A stretch of 64,000 bases of DNA from an uncultured Eubacteriales bacterium (GTDB lineage Bacteria; Bacillota; Clostridia; Oscillospirales; Oscillospiraceae). How positions within the stretch are numbered: position 1 is the first letter of the stretch; every line of letters begins with the position of its first letter. Below the pieces are notes generated by a model, which was given only the letters and a program-made list of their open reading frames with translations, was not told where the DNA came from and searched no databases. A program made the translations under genes and the position numbers. The stretch lies in the NCBI GenBank assembly GCA_900319465.1, contig ONOL01000003.1, forward strand, positions 1 to 64,000, read 5' to 3'. Positions 1 through 9,548 of this stretch are shown here, in pieces.

Positions 1-1
1 G

Positions 2-82
2 GTGCTGATGGCGGCGGCGCTCGCAGCCGTCGGCGTGACGGCCTTCGTGCTGATCAAAAAGGGCCGCAAAAACGGGAAATAA
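2..82 (+). CDS. C-terminal end of a membrane-anchored protein (partial)
   Basis: Only the last 26 codons are inside the window, ending in TAA at 80-82. They encode a hydrophobic helix rich in Ala, Val and Leu, then a basic tail (KKGRKNGK). This is typical of a single C-terminal membrane anchor with a cytoplasmic positive tail, as in surface or secreted proteins. The rest of the gene lies upstream, so its function cannot be told. A strong hairpin at 121-159 follows. Confidence 0.6.
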   Translation: MLMAAALAAVGVTAFVLIKKGRKNGK

Positions 83-120
83 CAGTAAAAACGCCGGAAA
101 TATCGACGGCAAAAGCAGAT

Positions 121-159
121 AACAGAAGTCCCGATCCGAAAGGGATCGGGGCTTCTGTT
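121..159. terminator. Bidirectional rho-independent terminator
   Basis: A near-perfect 17-bp stem with a GAAA loop, starting AACAGAAG and ending CTTCTGTT, lies between the plus-strand gene ending at 82 and the minus-strand gene ending at 175. It can serve both converging transcripts. Confidence 0.8.
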
Positions 160-174
160 ATTATTCGTCAGTCT

Positions 175-363
175 TCAGTATTCGTCGTCTTCTCCGACCG
201 GGTGTAAATCGTCGGCACGGTAATCGCGCGGATGCTTCTGCGTTTGTGCTCCCTTTTTCGGTGCTGGGGTACGGAAGCGGTGCGTGATGGGACGCTCGAT
301 CTCATCCGTGTCACGGTATGCGTCGTAGTTCCCGGTTTCCATGTTTTTATAGAATCCCGTCAT
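175..363 (-). CDS. Small conserved-looking hypothetical protein (62 aa)
   Basis: I do not recognise this protein. It is short, hydrophilic and charged, with many Asp, Glu, Arg and Lys residues, and has no membrane segment or Cys motif. A good ribosome binding site (GGAGG, about 8 nt before the ATG) and its place 42 bp downstream of pyk on the same strand suggest that it is translated from the pyk transcript. Terminator 121-159 closes this transcript. Its composition suggests a mostly disordered protein. Confidence 0.55.
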   Translation of the reverse strand: MTGFYKNMETGNYDAYRDTDEIERPITHRFRTPAPKKGAQTQKHPRDYRADDLHPVGEDDEY

Positions 364-405
364 TGTGCTGTTCCTCCGATCCTTTACGCCGGGTATGTCA
401 TGCGA

Positions 406-1821
406 TCAGGCGATCGTCTCGATGCGGATCACGTTGGTGTTCCCGCTCTTGCCGCTCGTGTTGCCGCCGGTCATGACTACCGTCTCGCCCGGATTCAGAC
501 GAAGCGCGTCTTTTGCGGCGCGCAGTGCGTAGAAGTTGAGCACCTCCATGCTCGGGAACTGCTCCGTCAGGATCGGGAGCACGCCCCAGGAGAGAGCGAG
601 TTTGTACCAGGCCTTTTTACTTGTGGCAAGGCCGAGGATGTCGATGGGCGCGCGGAAACGGGAAACCATGCGGACGGTGAGGCCGCTGATGGAGGTGACC
701 ACGATGGCGCGGGCGTTCAGATCGATAGCCATCGTGCAGGCGGCGTGGGAAATTGCGTCGACGCGGTTCTGGATCTTGAAGTTCTCGGTCTGGAAATGGC
801 CGATGTAGTCAATGTGGCGCTCGGTCTCCTCAGCGATCTCGCCCATGACGCGCAGCGCGTCCACAGGGTATTTGCCGGCGGCAGATTCGCCGGAGAGCAT
901 GATCGCGCTCGTACCGTCATAGACGGCGTTGGCCACGTCGCTGATCTCAGCACGGGTGGGGCGGGGATTGGAGATCATGCTTTCGAGCATCTCTGTGGCG
1001 GTAATGACACGCTTGCCGAGAAGACGGCAGCGGGTGATCAGGTACTTCTGGATGGCGGGCAGCTCCGTGAAGGGGACTTCCACACCAAGATCACCGCGCG
1101 CTACCATCACGCCCTCGCAGCAGGAGCAGATCTCGTCGATGTTGTCCACGCCGGACTGGTTCTCGATTTTCGCGATTACGTCGATATTGTCCCCTCCGTG
1201 TGTATGCAGGAAGCCCTTGAGGTCCAGAAGATCCTGCCGGCAGGAGACAAAAGAGGCGGCCACATAATCGACGTCGTTTTCGATGCCGAAGAGCAGGTCT
1301 GCCTTGTCCTGTTCACTCAGATACGTCTGGCGCATTACCTTGCCGGGGAAGCTCATGCTTTTGCGGTCGCTCAGAACGCCGCCGGTGACGACCCGGCAGC
1401 GGATCTCCGTTCCCTCGATCCCGGTCACTTCAAAGATGACGAGGCCGTTGTTGACGAGGACACGGTCGCCCACGCTCAGATCTTCCGCCAGGCCTTTATA
1501 GCTGACGGAGACAATGCTCTGATCCCCCTCGACCTCGCGGGTCGTAAAGGTGAACGCATCGCCGTCGTTCAGCGTGATTTTGCCGTCACGGAAGGTCCGG
1601 AGCCGGTATTCCGGCCCTTTGGTGTCAAGCATAATGGCAATGGGAAGACCGAGCTCTTCCCGGACGGATTTGATCATGTCAATCTTGCGCCGGTGTTCCT
1701 CATGCGTCCCGTGGGAGAAGTTGAGCCGGGCTACGTTCAGACCCTGAAGGCACATTTTCCTGAATACTTCCGGACTTTCACTGGCCGGGCCTATGGTGCA
1801 GATGATTTTCGTTTTTCTCAT
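406..1821 (-). CDS. pyk: Pyruvate kinase
   Basis: Converts phosphoenolpyruvate and ADP to pyruvate and ATP in the cytoplasm, the last step of glycolysis. The N-terminus has the family opening KIICTIGPAS, then LNFSHG, LDTKGPE and the active-site segment VMVARGDLGVE near residue 240. At 471 aa it is the basic form (barrel, B domain, C-terminal allosteric domain) without the PEP-utiliser extension of Bacillus enzymes. The ATG has GGAGG 9 nt upstream. This site lies inside the 3' end of the glycerate kinase gene (44-bp overlap), so translation of the two is probably coupled. Window genes pfp and fba serve the same pathway. Confidence 0.97.
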   Translation of the reverse strand: MRKTKIICTIGPASESPEVFRKMCLQGLNVARLNFSHGTHEEHRRKIDMIKSVREELGLPIAIMLDTKGPEYRLRTFRDGKITLNDGDAFTFTTREVEGDQSIVSVSYKGLAEDLSVGDRVLVNNGLVIFEVTGIEGTEIRCRVVTGGVLSDRKSMSFPGKVMRQTYLSEQDKADLLFGIENDVDYVAASFVSCRQDLLDLKGFLHTHGGDNIDVIAKIENQSGVDNIDEICSCCEGVMVARGDLGVEVPFTELPAIQKYLITRCRLLGKRVITATEMLESMISNPRPTRAEISDVANAVYDGTSAIMLSGESAAGKYPVDALRVMGEIAEETERHIDYIGHFQTENFKIQNRVDAISHAACTMAIDLNARAIVVTSISGLTVRMVSRFRAPIDILGLATSKKAWYKLALSWGVLPILTEQFPSMEVLNFYALRAAKDALRLNPGETVVMTGGNTSGKSGNTNVIRIETIA

Positions 1822-2998
1822 GGCGATTCGCCTCCGTGACAGTATAGTTTGTTGATTTTGTTTCTTTGATCATAAACAGGCGAAAGACCTGCTCGGCGGT
1901 ATCGGCCAGATTCTTCTGCGCGATGACAGGCTCCATCGCCTCCCGAAGCGTCGCGGGTGCGCGAAGGATCGGGAAGAACGCGTCGATCCCGTGATCGTTG
2001 CACACGGCCGCATCGCAGGATACGCTCCCGGAAAAGGCGATGACGGGTCTTCCGTATTCTTTTGCGATTCGGGCGACGCCGATGGGCGCCTTGCCCATCA
2101 CGGTCTGAGCGTCGAGCCTCCCCTCGCCGGTGACGACGAGATCGGCGCTTTGCACCGCTTCGGACAGTCCCGTTTCTTCCAGAACGATTCCGACGCCGGA
2201 TTCCAGGACGGCGCCCAAAAAGCTGCGGAAGGCAAAGCCGAGCCCGCCTGCGGCGCCGGAGCCGGGACAATCGGGGTCCGCGCCGGGGCAAACGCTCCGT
2301 GCAAGCACCGCGTAGTCGCGCATCCAACGGTCCATCTGCGGGATCGAAGCGGGCGCAGCGCCTTTCTGCGGGGCAAATACGACGCTTGCGCCCCTCTCGC
2401 CGCAGAGCGGATTGCCCACGTCGCAGGCGATGCGGAAGGAGCAGTCCTTCAGCTCCGGCAACACCCCGTCGAAAGAAATGCGGCGCAGCTCACCGAGGCC
2501 GCGTGCGCCGAAGGGAACCTGGCCGCCCCGAGCGTTGAGAAAACCGAATCCGAGCGCCTGCAGCATGCCTGCGCCGCCGTCGTTCGTGGCGCTGCCGCCG
2601 ATACCGATGAGAAAGCGGCGGCAGCCGGCGGCGATCGCGTCCCGGATCATTTCCCCGACGCCGAAAGTCGTTGCGGACAGGGGATCGCGCTCTTCCGCCT
2701 TCAGGAGTGTGATGCCGGCTGCGGCGGACATTTCCATGACGGCAGTTACGCCGTCCGGCAGCACGCCGTAGCTTGCGCGCACGCGTCCGCCCAGCGGGCC
2801 GGTCACGTTTGCGGTGCGGAGCGTTCCGCCGAGCCCGAAGGTCAGCGCCTCAACGGTTCCTTCTCCGCCGTCGGCAAGTGGGAGCACCTGCACGTCAGCG
2901 TCCGGGTCTGCGCGGAGGATCCCCTCCCGCACAGCGTTTCCGGCCTGCAGAGAGCTGAGGCTTCCTTTGAAGGAGTCAATGGCTACGACCGCTTTCAT
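1778..2998 (-). CDS. glxK: Glycerate 2-kinase (GK-II family)
   Basis: Phosphorylates D-glycerate, feeding it into lower glycolysis just above pyruvate kinase. Family marks are the N-terminus VVAIDSFKGSLSS, DGGEGT near residue 45, GIGGSATNDGG near 135 and the late GEGRLDAQT. The family is usually about 375-385 aa; this frame is 406 aa because it runs 44 bp into pyk, so the last 25 residues look like an unconserved extension. A TACAAT -10-like element lies at 3044-3049 upstream, without a convincing -35. The gene probably heads a glxK-pyk-small ORF transcript. The symbol glxK rather than garK is by family resemblance only. Confidence 0.9.
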   Translation of the reverse strand: MKAVVAIDSFKGSLSSLQAGNAVREGILRADPDADVQVLPLADGGEGTVEALTFGLGGTLRTANVTGPLGGRVRASYGVLPDGVTAVMEMSAAAGITLLKAEERDPLSATTFGVGEMIRDAIAAGCRRFLIGIGGSATNDGGAGMLQALGFGFLNARGGQVPFGARGLGELRRISFDGVLPELKDCSFRIACDVGNPLCGERGASVVFAPQKGAAPASIPQMDRWMRDYAVLARSVCPGADPDCPGSGAAGGLGFAFRSFLGAVLESGVGIVLEETGLSEAVQSADLVVTGEGRLDAQTVMGKAPIGVARIAKEYGRPVIAFSGSVSCDAAVCNDHGIDAFFPILRAPATLREAMEPVIAQKNLADTAEQVFRLFMIKETKSTNYTVTEANRHEKNENHLHHRPGQ

Positions 2999-3104
2999 TA
3001 CTCGGATCCTTTCTCTGAGAGTTTTTCAATGTGATGTGATTTTATTGTATCACAGGGGGCGTATGAAAAAAAGAAGCAGATGATTGTTCACTGCATTTTT
3101 TCGC

Positions 3105-3152
3105 AAAAAATCAGCACACCGTCCTCCGGAAACCGGTCGATCGATGTGCTGA
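3105..3152 (-). terminator. Terminator of RNase P RNA gene
   Basis: Read on the minus strand, a stem TCAGCACA...TGTGCTGA with an inner CCGG hairpin is followed by six T. It lies directly 3' of the P1 strand of rnpB. Confidence 0.75.
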
Positions 3153-3522
3153 AAGCGAGCAGGTCTGTAAGCCGGGTTCTGTCCGGGGGATTGCTCCCCC
3201 TGAACGACCATCTGTCTGTGGCCCTCCGTTGCCGAAGGGCTCAAGCCACCTCCTGAGAGCGGCCGGGCCGGCCTGTATGCTCCCGTTCCACGGTGTTGCT
3301 CCGGATAGAGTTTACAGCGTCCACGTGTCTCCACGCAACGGGTGGGCTCTTACCCCACCTTTCCACCTTTTCCCTGCCTGATGGCGGGGTAGTCTATTTC
3401 TGTTGCACTTGTCCGAGGGTCGCCCCTGGCGGGTGTTACCCGTTATCCTTGCCCTGTGGAGCCCGGACTTTCCTCACGCACGGGCTTTCGCCCTGTGCCC
3501 GCGGTCGTTCGGCCTGCTCGCG
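3150..3522 (-). ncRNA. rnpB: RNase P RNA (bacterial type A)
   Basis: Catalytic RNA that removes 5' leaders from pre-tRNAs. On the minus strand the 5' part has the universal GAGGAAAGTCCGGGCTCC core and the 3' part the GACAGAACCCGGCTTACAG core. The ends GCGAGCAGG and CCTGCTCGC pair to form helix P1, which fixes the ends near 3522 and 3153. Length is about 370 nt. The promoter at 3527-3555 and terminator at 3105-3152 make it an independent unit. Exact ends are inferred. Confidence 0.95.
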
Positions 3523-3526
3523 TTGT

Positions 3527-3555
3527 ATTCTACCCATTTTCCTGTGCAAAGTCAA
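3527..3555 (-). promoter_or_regulatory. SigA-type promoter of rnpB
   Basis: On the minus strand TTGACT (3550-3555), a 17-bp spacer and TAGAAT (3527-3532), which puts the start at the RNA 5' end. Confidence 0.85.
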
Positions 3556-3564
3556 CAAATATTC

Positions 3565-3593
3565 TTGTCACAGAAGCGGAAAAGGGATATAAT
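3565..3593 (+). promoter_or_regulatory. SigA-type promoter of the murD operon
   Basis: TTGTCA (3565-3570), a 17-bp spacer and TATAAT (3588-3593). It is back to back with the rnpB promoter, with 9 bp between the two -35 boxes. Confidence 0.85.
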
Positions 3594-3652
3594 AAAGTGT
3601 CTGGTAATCTGTCTTCGGACAGTTCGATCATTGGAATAAAGAGGCGATTGGT

Positions 3653-5032
3653 TTGATTCTTCAGGAGTATCTGGACTCAATTCGGGATAAGCGCATCGCG
3701 GTGCTCGGCATCGGTGTGAGCAACACGCCGCTCATCGAGCTTCTGCTGCAGAACGGGTGTGACGTGACGGCCTGCGACCGGCGTTCCTTTGCGGAGCTTG
3801 GCGAGACCGGGGAGCGTCTGCGCACGCTCGGCGCAAAGTTTCAGCTGGGAGAGGACTATCTGGAGGCGCTTGATCAGGATGTGATTTTCCGCACGCCCGG
3901 CCTTATGCCCTTCGATCCCCATCTTGAGGCCGCCAAGGCGAGGGGGAGCGTGCTCACCTCGGAGATGGAGCTTTTCTTCGCGCTCTGCCCCTGCCGCATT
4001 CTCGCCGTCACGGGAAGCGACGGGAAAACCACCACGACCACGATCATTTCCGAGCTGCTGAAGGCCGCGGGCTACACCGTGCATCTCGGGGGGAACATCG
4101 GTCACCCGCTGCTGTGCGAGGTGCCTGAGATCGCCCCCGACGACCTCGCAGTTCTGGAGCTCAGCTCGTTCCAACTCCACAGCATGCGCTGCCGCACGAA
4201 TGTCGCGGTCATCACCAATCTTTCGCCCAACCATCTGGATAAACATAAGGACTATCAGGATTACATCGACGCCAAACGCGCGATCTACGCCGGCCAGACC
4301 GCGGACGACACGCTGATCCTCTGCGCGGACGACGGGCACAGCGCGTATTACGCCTCCTCCGCGCCCGGCCGGGTCGCCACCTTTGCCAACGGCCACGGCG
4401 GCGAACACGGCTGCTACCGGGTCGGGGACGAGATCTTTTGGCAGAATGGGGGGGAGCGCGAGCGGATCATGCGCCGCTCGGAGATCAAGCTGCCGGGCGA
4501 GCACAATGTGCTCAATTACCTCGCGGCCTTCGAGGCGGTGCGCGGCCTTGTCCCGGCGGAGATCTGCCGTCAGGTCGCGATGGATTTCGGGGGCGTCGAG
4601 CACCGGCTTGAGCTCGTGCGCGTCAAGGACGGGGTGAAGTATATCAACGACTCTATCGGCTCCAGCCCCTCCCGCACCATCGCGGGTCTGCGGGCCATGA
4701 CCGACAAGCCCATCGTCCTCTGCGGCGGCTATGACAAGCACATCCCCTTCGAACCGCTGGGCGACGCGCTGTGCAGACTTGCCAAGCGGGTCTTTCTGAC
4801 CGGGGATACGGCGCTCAAGATCAAGGATGCGATCGTAAACTCTCCGGAGTTTCCGGGAAGCGGGCTGACCTTCGAGCTGCACGAGGACTTTGCCGAAAAC
4901 GTGCTGGCTGCCGCTTCAGTCGCAGAGGAGGGGGATGTGGTGCTCTTTTCTCCCGCCTGTGCGTCCTTTGACCACTTCAGGAACTTCGCCGAGCGCGGCG
5001 AAGCCTTCAAGCGCATTGTAAATGCGCTGTAA
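3653..5032 (+). CDS. murD: UDP-N-acetylmuramoylalanine--D-glutamate ligase
   Basis: Adds D-Glu to UDP-MurNAc-L-Ala in cytoplasmic peptidoglycan precursor synthesis. The ATP loop GSDGKTTTT is near residues 121-129, followed by the Mur ligase segments GGNIGHPLL, LELSSFQL, NHLDKHKDY and NDSIGSSPSRT. The length, 459 aa, is normal. The start is a TTG at 3653: GAGG lies 8 nt upstream, and no in-frame ATG precedes the conserved N-terminus. It is the first gene after the promoter at 3565-3593 and heads a plus-strand run that ends near 13450. It stands outside a mur/dcw cluster. Confidence 0.95.
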   Translation: MILQEYLDSIRDKRIAVLGIGVSNTPLIELLLQNGCDVTACDRRSFAELGETGERLRTLGAKFQLGEDYLEALDQDVIFRTPGLMPFDPHLEAAKARGSVLTSEMELFFALCPCRILAVTGSDGKTTTTTIISELLKAAGYTVHLGGNIGHPLLCEVPEIAPDDLAVLELSSFQLHSMRCRTNVAVITNLSPNHLDKHKDYQDYIDAKRAIYAGQTADDTLILCADDGHSAYYASSAPGRVATFANGHGGEHGCYRVGDEIFWQNGGERERIMRRSEIKLPGEHNVLNYLAAFEAVRGLVPAEICRQVAMDFGGVEHRLELVRVKDGVKYINDSIGSSPSRTIAGLRAMTDKPIVLCGGYDKHIPFEPLGDALCRLAKRVFLTGDTALKIKDAIVNSPEFPGSGLTFELHEDFAENVLAAASVAEEGDVVLFSPACASFDHFRNFAERGEAFKRIVNAL

Positions 5033-5059
5033 GATCTGTAAACAGGAGAAACCGAATCC

Positions 5060-6313
5060 ATGAAACTGTCTGATATCCGCCCGGAGGTCTTCCCAATGGC
5101 CGAGCGTGCGGAGAAGCGCTGTGAAAAGCGCTTTCGCGAGATCGACCGGGTGGCGGAGCAAAACACCCTGCGCGTGATGGCCGCCTTCCAGGACCAGCGT
5201 GTGTCCGACGCCTGTTTTGCCGGCACGACCGGCTACGGCTACGACGATCTGGGACGCGAGACGCTGGATAAGATTTACGCCCAGCTTTTCGGCACCGAGA
5301 GCGCGCTGGTGCGTCTGGGCTTTGTCAACGGTACCCACGCGCTGACAGCCGCCATGTTTTCCCTTGCAAGGCCTGGGGAAACGGTGCTTGCCGTCACCGG
5401 AACGCCCTATGATACGCTTCGCACCGCGATCGGGCTGAGCGGAAACGTCTTTGGCTCGCTGAAATTTTACGGCGTCAACTATGCGCAGGTGGATCTTGCT
5501 CCCGACGGCCGGCCGGACTATGACGCGATCCGCGCCGCGGTCTCCGATCCGAAGGTGAAGGGCGTCATGATCCAGCGCTCCCGCGGTTACGAGGATCGCA
5601 AGGCGCTCTCCGTCAAGGAGATCGGCCGGATCGTCGAGGCTGTGCGCGAGGTCAACCGCGAGGCCAATATTATGGTGGACAACTGCTACGGCGAGTTTAC
5701 CGACGTGATCGAGCCGACCCACGTGGGGGCGGACATCATCGCCGGCTCGCTGATCAAGAATCCCGGCGGCGGCGTCGCCCCGACGGGCGGCTATGTGGCC
5801 GGCCGGGCTGAGCTCGTCGAGCGCGCGGCCATGCGCCTCACCACCCCGGGCATCGGCGGCGAATGCGGCTCGACGCTCGGAAACAACCGCCTCTTTTTCC
5901 AGGGACTGTTCCTCGCGCCCCACACGGTCGCCCAGGCGCTCAAAACAGCCGTGTTCTGTGCGGCGATGATGGAGGAGCTGGGACTGGAAAGCAGCCCATC
6001 GGTGGATGAGCCGCGCTCCGATATCATCCAGATGGTGAAGCTCGGCTCGCCTGAAAAGATGCGGCGCTTCTGTCTCGGCATTCAGGCCGGCGCGCCCGTG
6101 GACTCCTACGTCACGCCGGAGCCGTGGCAGATGCCCGGCTATGAGGACCCCGTCATTATGGCGGCCGGCGCCTTTGTCCAGGGCTCCAGCATCGAGCTCT
6201 CCGCCGACGGCCCCATCCGTCCGCCCTATACGGTCTATATGCAGGGAGGTCTCACCTATGAATCCGGCAAGCTCGGGATCATGATGGCGGTCTCCGCAAT
6301 GCTCGAAGCGTAA
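5060..6313 (+). CDS. PLP-dependent methionine gamma-lyase/aluminium-resistance family protein
   Basis: A fold-type I PLP enzyme of the family annotated as aluminium resistance or methionine gamma-lyase family (YnbB-like). Visible marks are GTTGYGYDDLGRETLD near residue 56, FVNGTHALT, the aspartate segment MVDNCYGEF, and the cofactor lysine in GSLIKNPGGG (Lys233). The C-terminal part has QGSSIELSADGP. At 417 aa it is full length. The real substrate is unknown for most family members; a C-S lyase role is inference. It sits 27 bp after murD and before yunB in the same operon. Confidence 0.85.
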   Translation: MKLSDIRPEVFPMAERAEKRCEKRFREIDRVAEQNTLRVMAAFQDQRVSDACFAGTTGYGYDDLGRETLDKIYAQLFGTESALVRLGFVNGTHALTAAMFSLARPGETVLAVTGTPYDTLRTAIGLSGNVFGSLKFYGVNYAQVDLAPDGRPDYDAIRAAVSDPKVKGVMIQRSRGYEDRKALSVKEIGRIVEAVREVNREANIMVDNCYGEFTDVIEPTHVGADIIAGSLIKNPGGGVAPTGGYVAGRAELVERAAMRLTTPGIGGECGSTLGNNRLFFQGLFLAPHTVAQALKTAVFCAAMMEELGLESSPSVDEPRSDIIQMVKLGSPEKMRRFCLGIQAGAPVDSYVTPEPWQMPGYEDPVIMAAGAFVQGSSIELSADGPIRPPYTVYMQGGLTYESGKLGIMMAVSAMLEA

Positions 6314-6343
6314 CTGCATATACTGGTGCATGGAGGTGAAACC

Positions 6344-7009
6344 ATGCACTACCGTCTCTTTCGCCGCGGGAAGATCACGCTTCCGGAGTCGGGAAAAAAA
6401 GCCGGACGCGGATGGATCGGCTTTCTGCTGGCGCTCGCGTTTGCCCTGTCTTTCCTGGCGGCGGCGGGCCGTTTTCTGAGCGACCTGTCTTCCCGGATCG
6501 CCGTCTCCGACGCGGCCGACGCGGTCTCTGCCGAGGTCAACCGGGTCATCGCCCGCGTGATGAGCCGGGAGGAGTTTTCGGAAGCGAGCTTTGTGCGTTT
6601 TGAGAAAAACGAGGCGGGGGAGATCACTGCGGTCAGCTCCGACATGGGGCGCATCAACGCCCTTTCCGCCGAAATTCTGGAGCAGGTGGTCGGCTCCGCC
6701 GATAACCGCACGCTCACCGTGCGCATTCCCGCCGGGAATCTGACCGGCATCAGCCTGCTGATGGGGCGCGGACCGCTTGTCCCGGTAGAGATCCTGATGC
6801 TGACCTCGTCCCGCGTCGGCTTTGACAACAGCATTGTCACGGCCGGGATCAACCAGACCAAGCACCAGATCCTGCTGACTGTAACGGTCGACATCGACGT
6901 CCTGATCCCATGGGGGACGGAGAGCACGCAGGTCATAAGCCAGGTGCTGATCGCCGATACCATCGTGGTCGGGCAGGTCCCGGAAACCTTTGTCAGTCTG
7001 GACTCATGA
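6344..7009 (+). CDS. yunB: Sporulation protein YunB
   Basis: YunB is a SigE-dependent sporulation protein in Bacillus whose exact role is unclear. The protein has one N-terminal membrane helix (about residues 22-42), then the family body with SDAADAVSAEVNRVI, PAGNLTGISLLMGRGP and a C-terminal beta-rich part. I chose the ATG at 6344 because GGAGG lies 8 nt before it, giving 221 aa; an ATG at 6326 has no such site. It lies between the PLP enzyme gene and ligA, within a run otherwise of vegetative genes. Confidence 0.85.
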   Translation: MHYRLFRRGKITLPESGKKAGRGWIGFLLALAFALSFLAAAGRFLSDLSSRIAVSDAADAVSAEVNRVIARVMSREEFSEASFVRFEKNEAGEITAVSSDMGRINALSAEILEQVVGSADNRTLTVRIPAGNLTGISLLMGRGPLVPVEILMLTSSRVGFDNSIVTAGINQTKHQILLTVTVDIDVLIPWGTESTQVISQVLIADTIVVGQVPETFVSLDS

Positions 7010-9492
<2,483 letters not shown>

Positions 9493-9548
9493 AGAGAGAA
9501 TTACCGCCGCCCCGGAGAGCTGGGGACGGCGGAGTGGGAGAGATTAGA

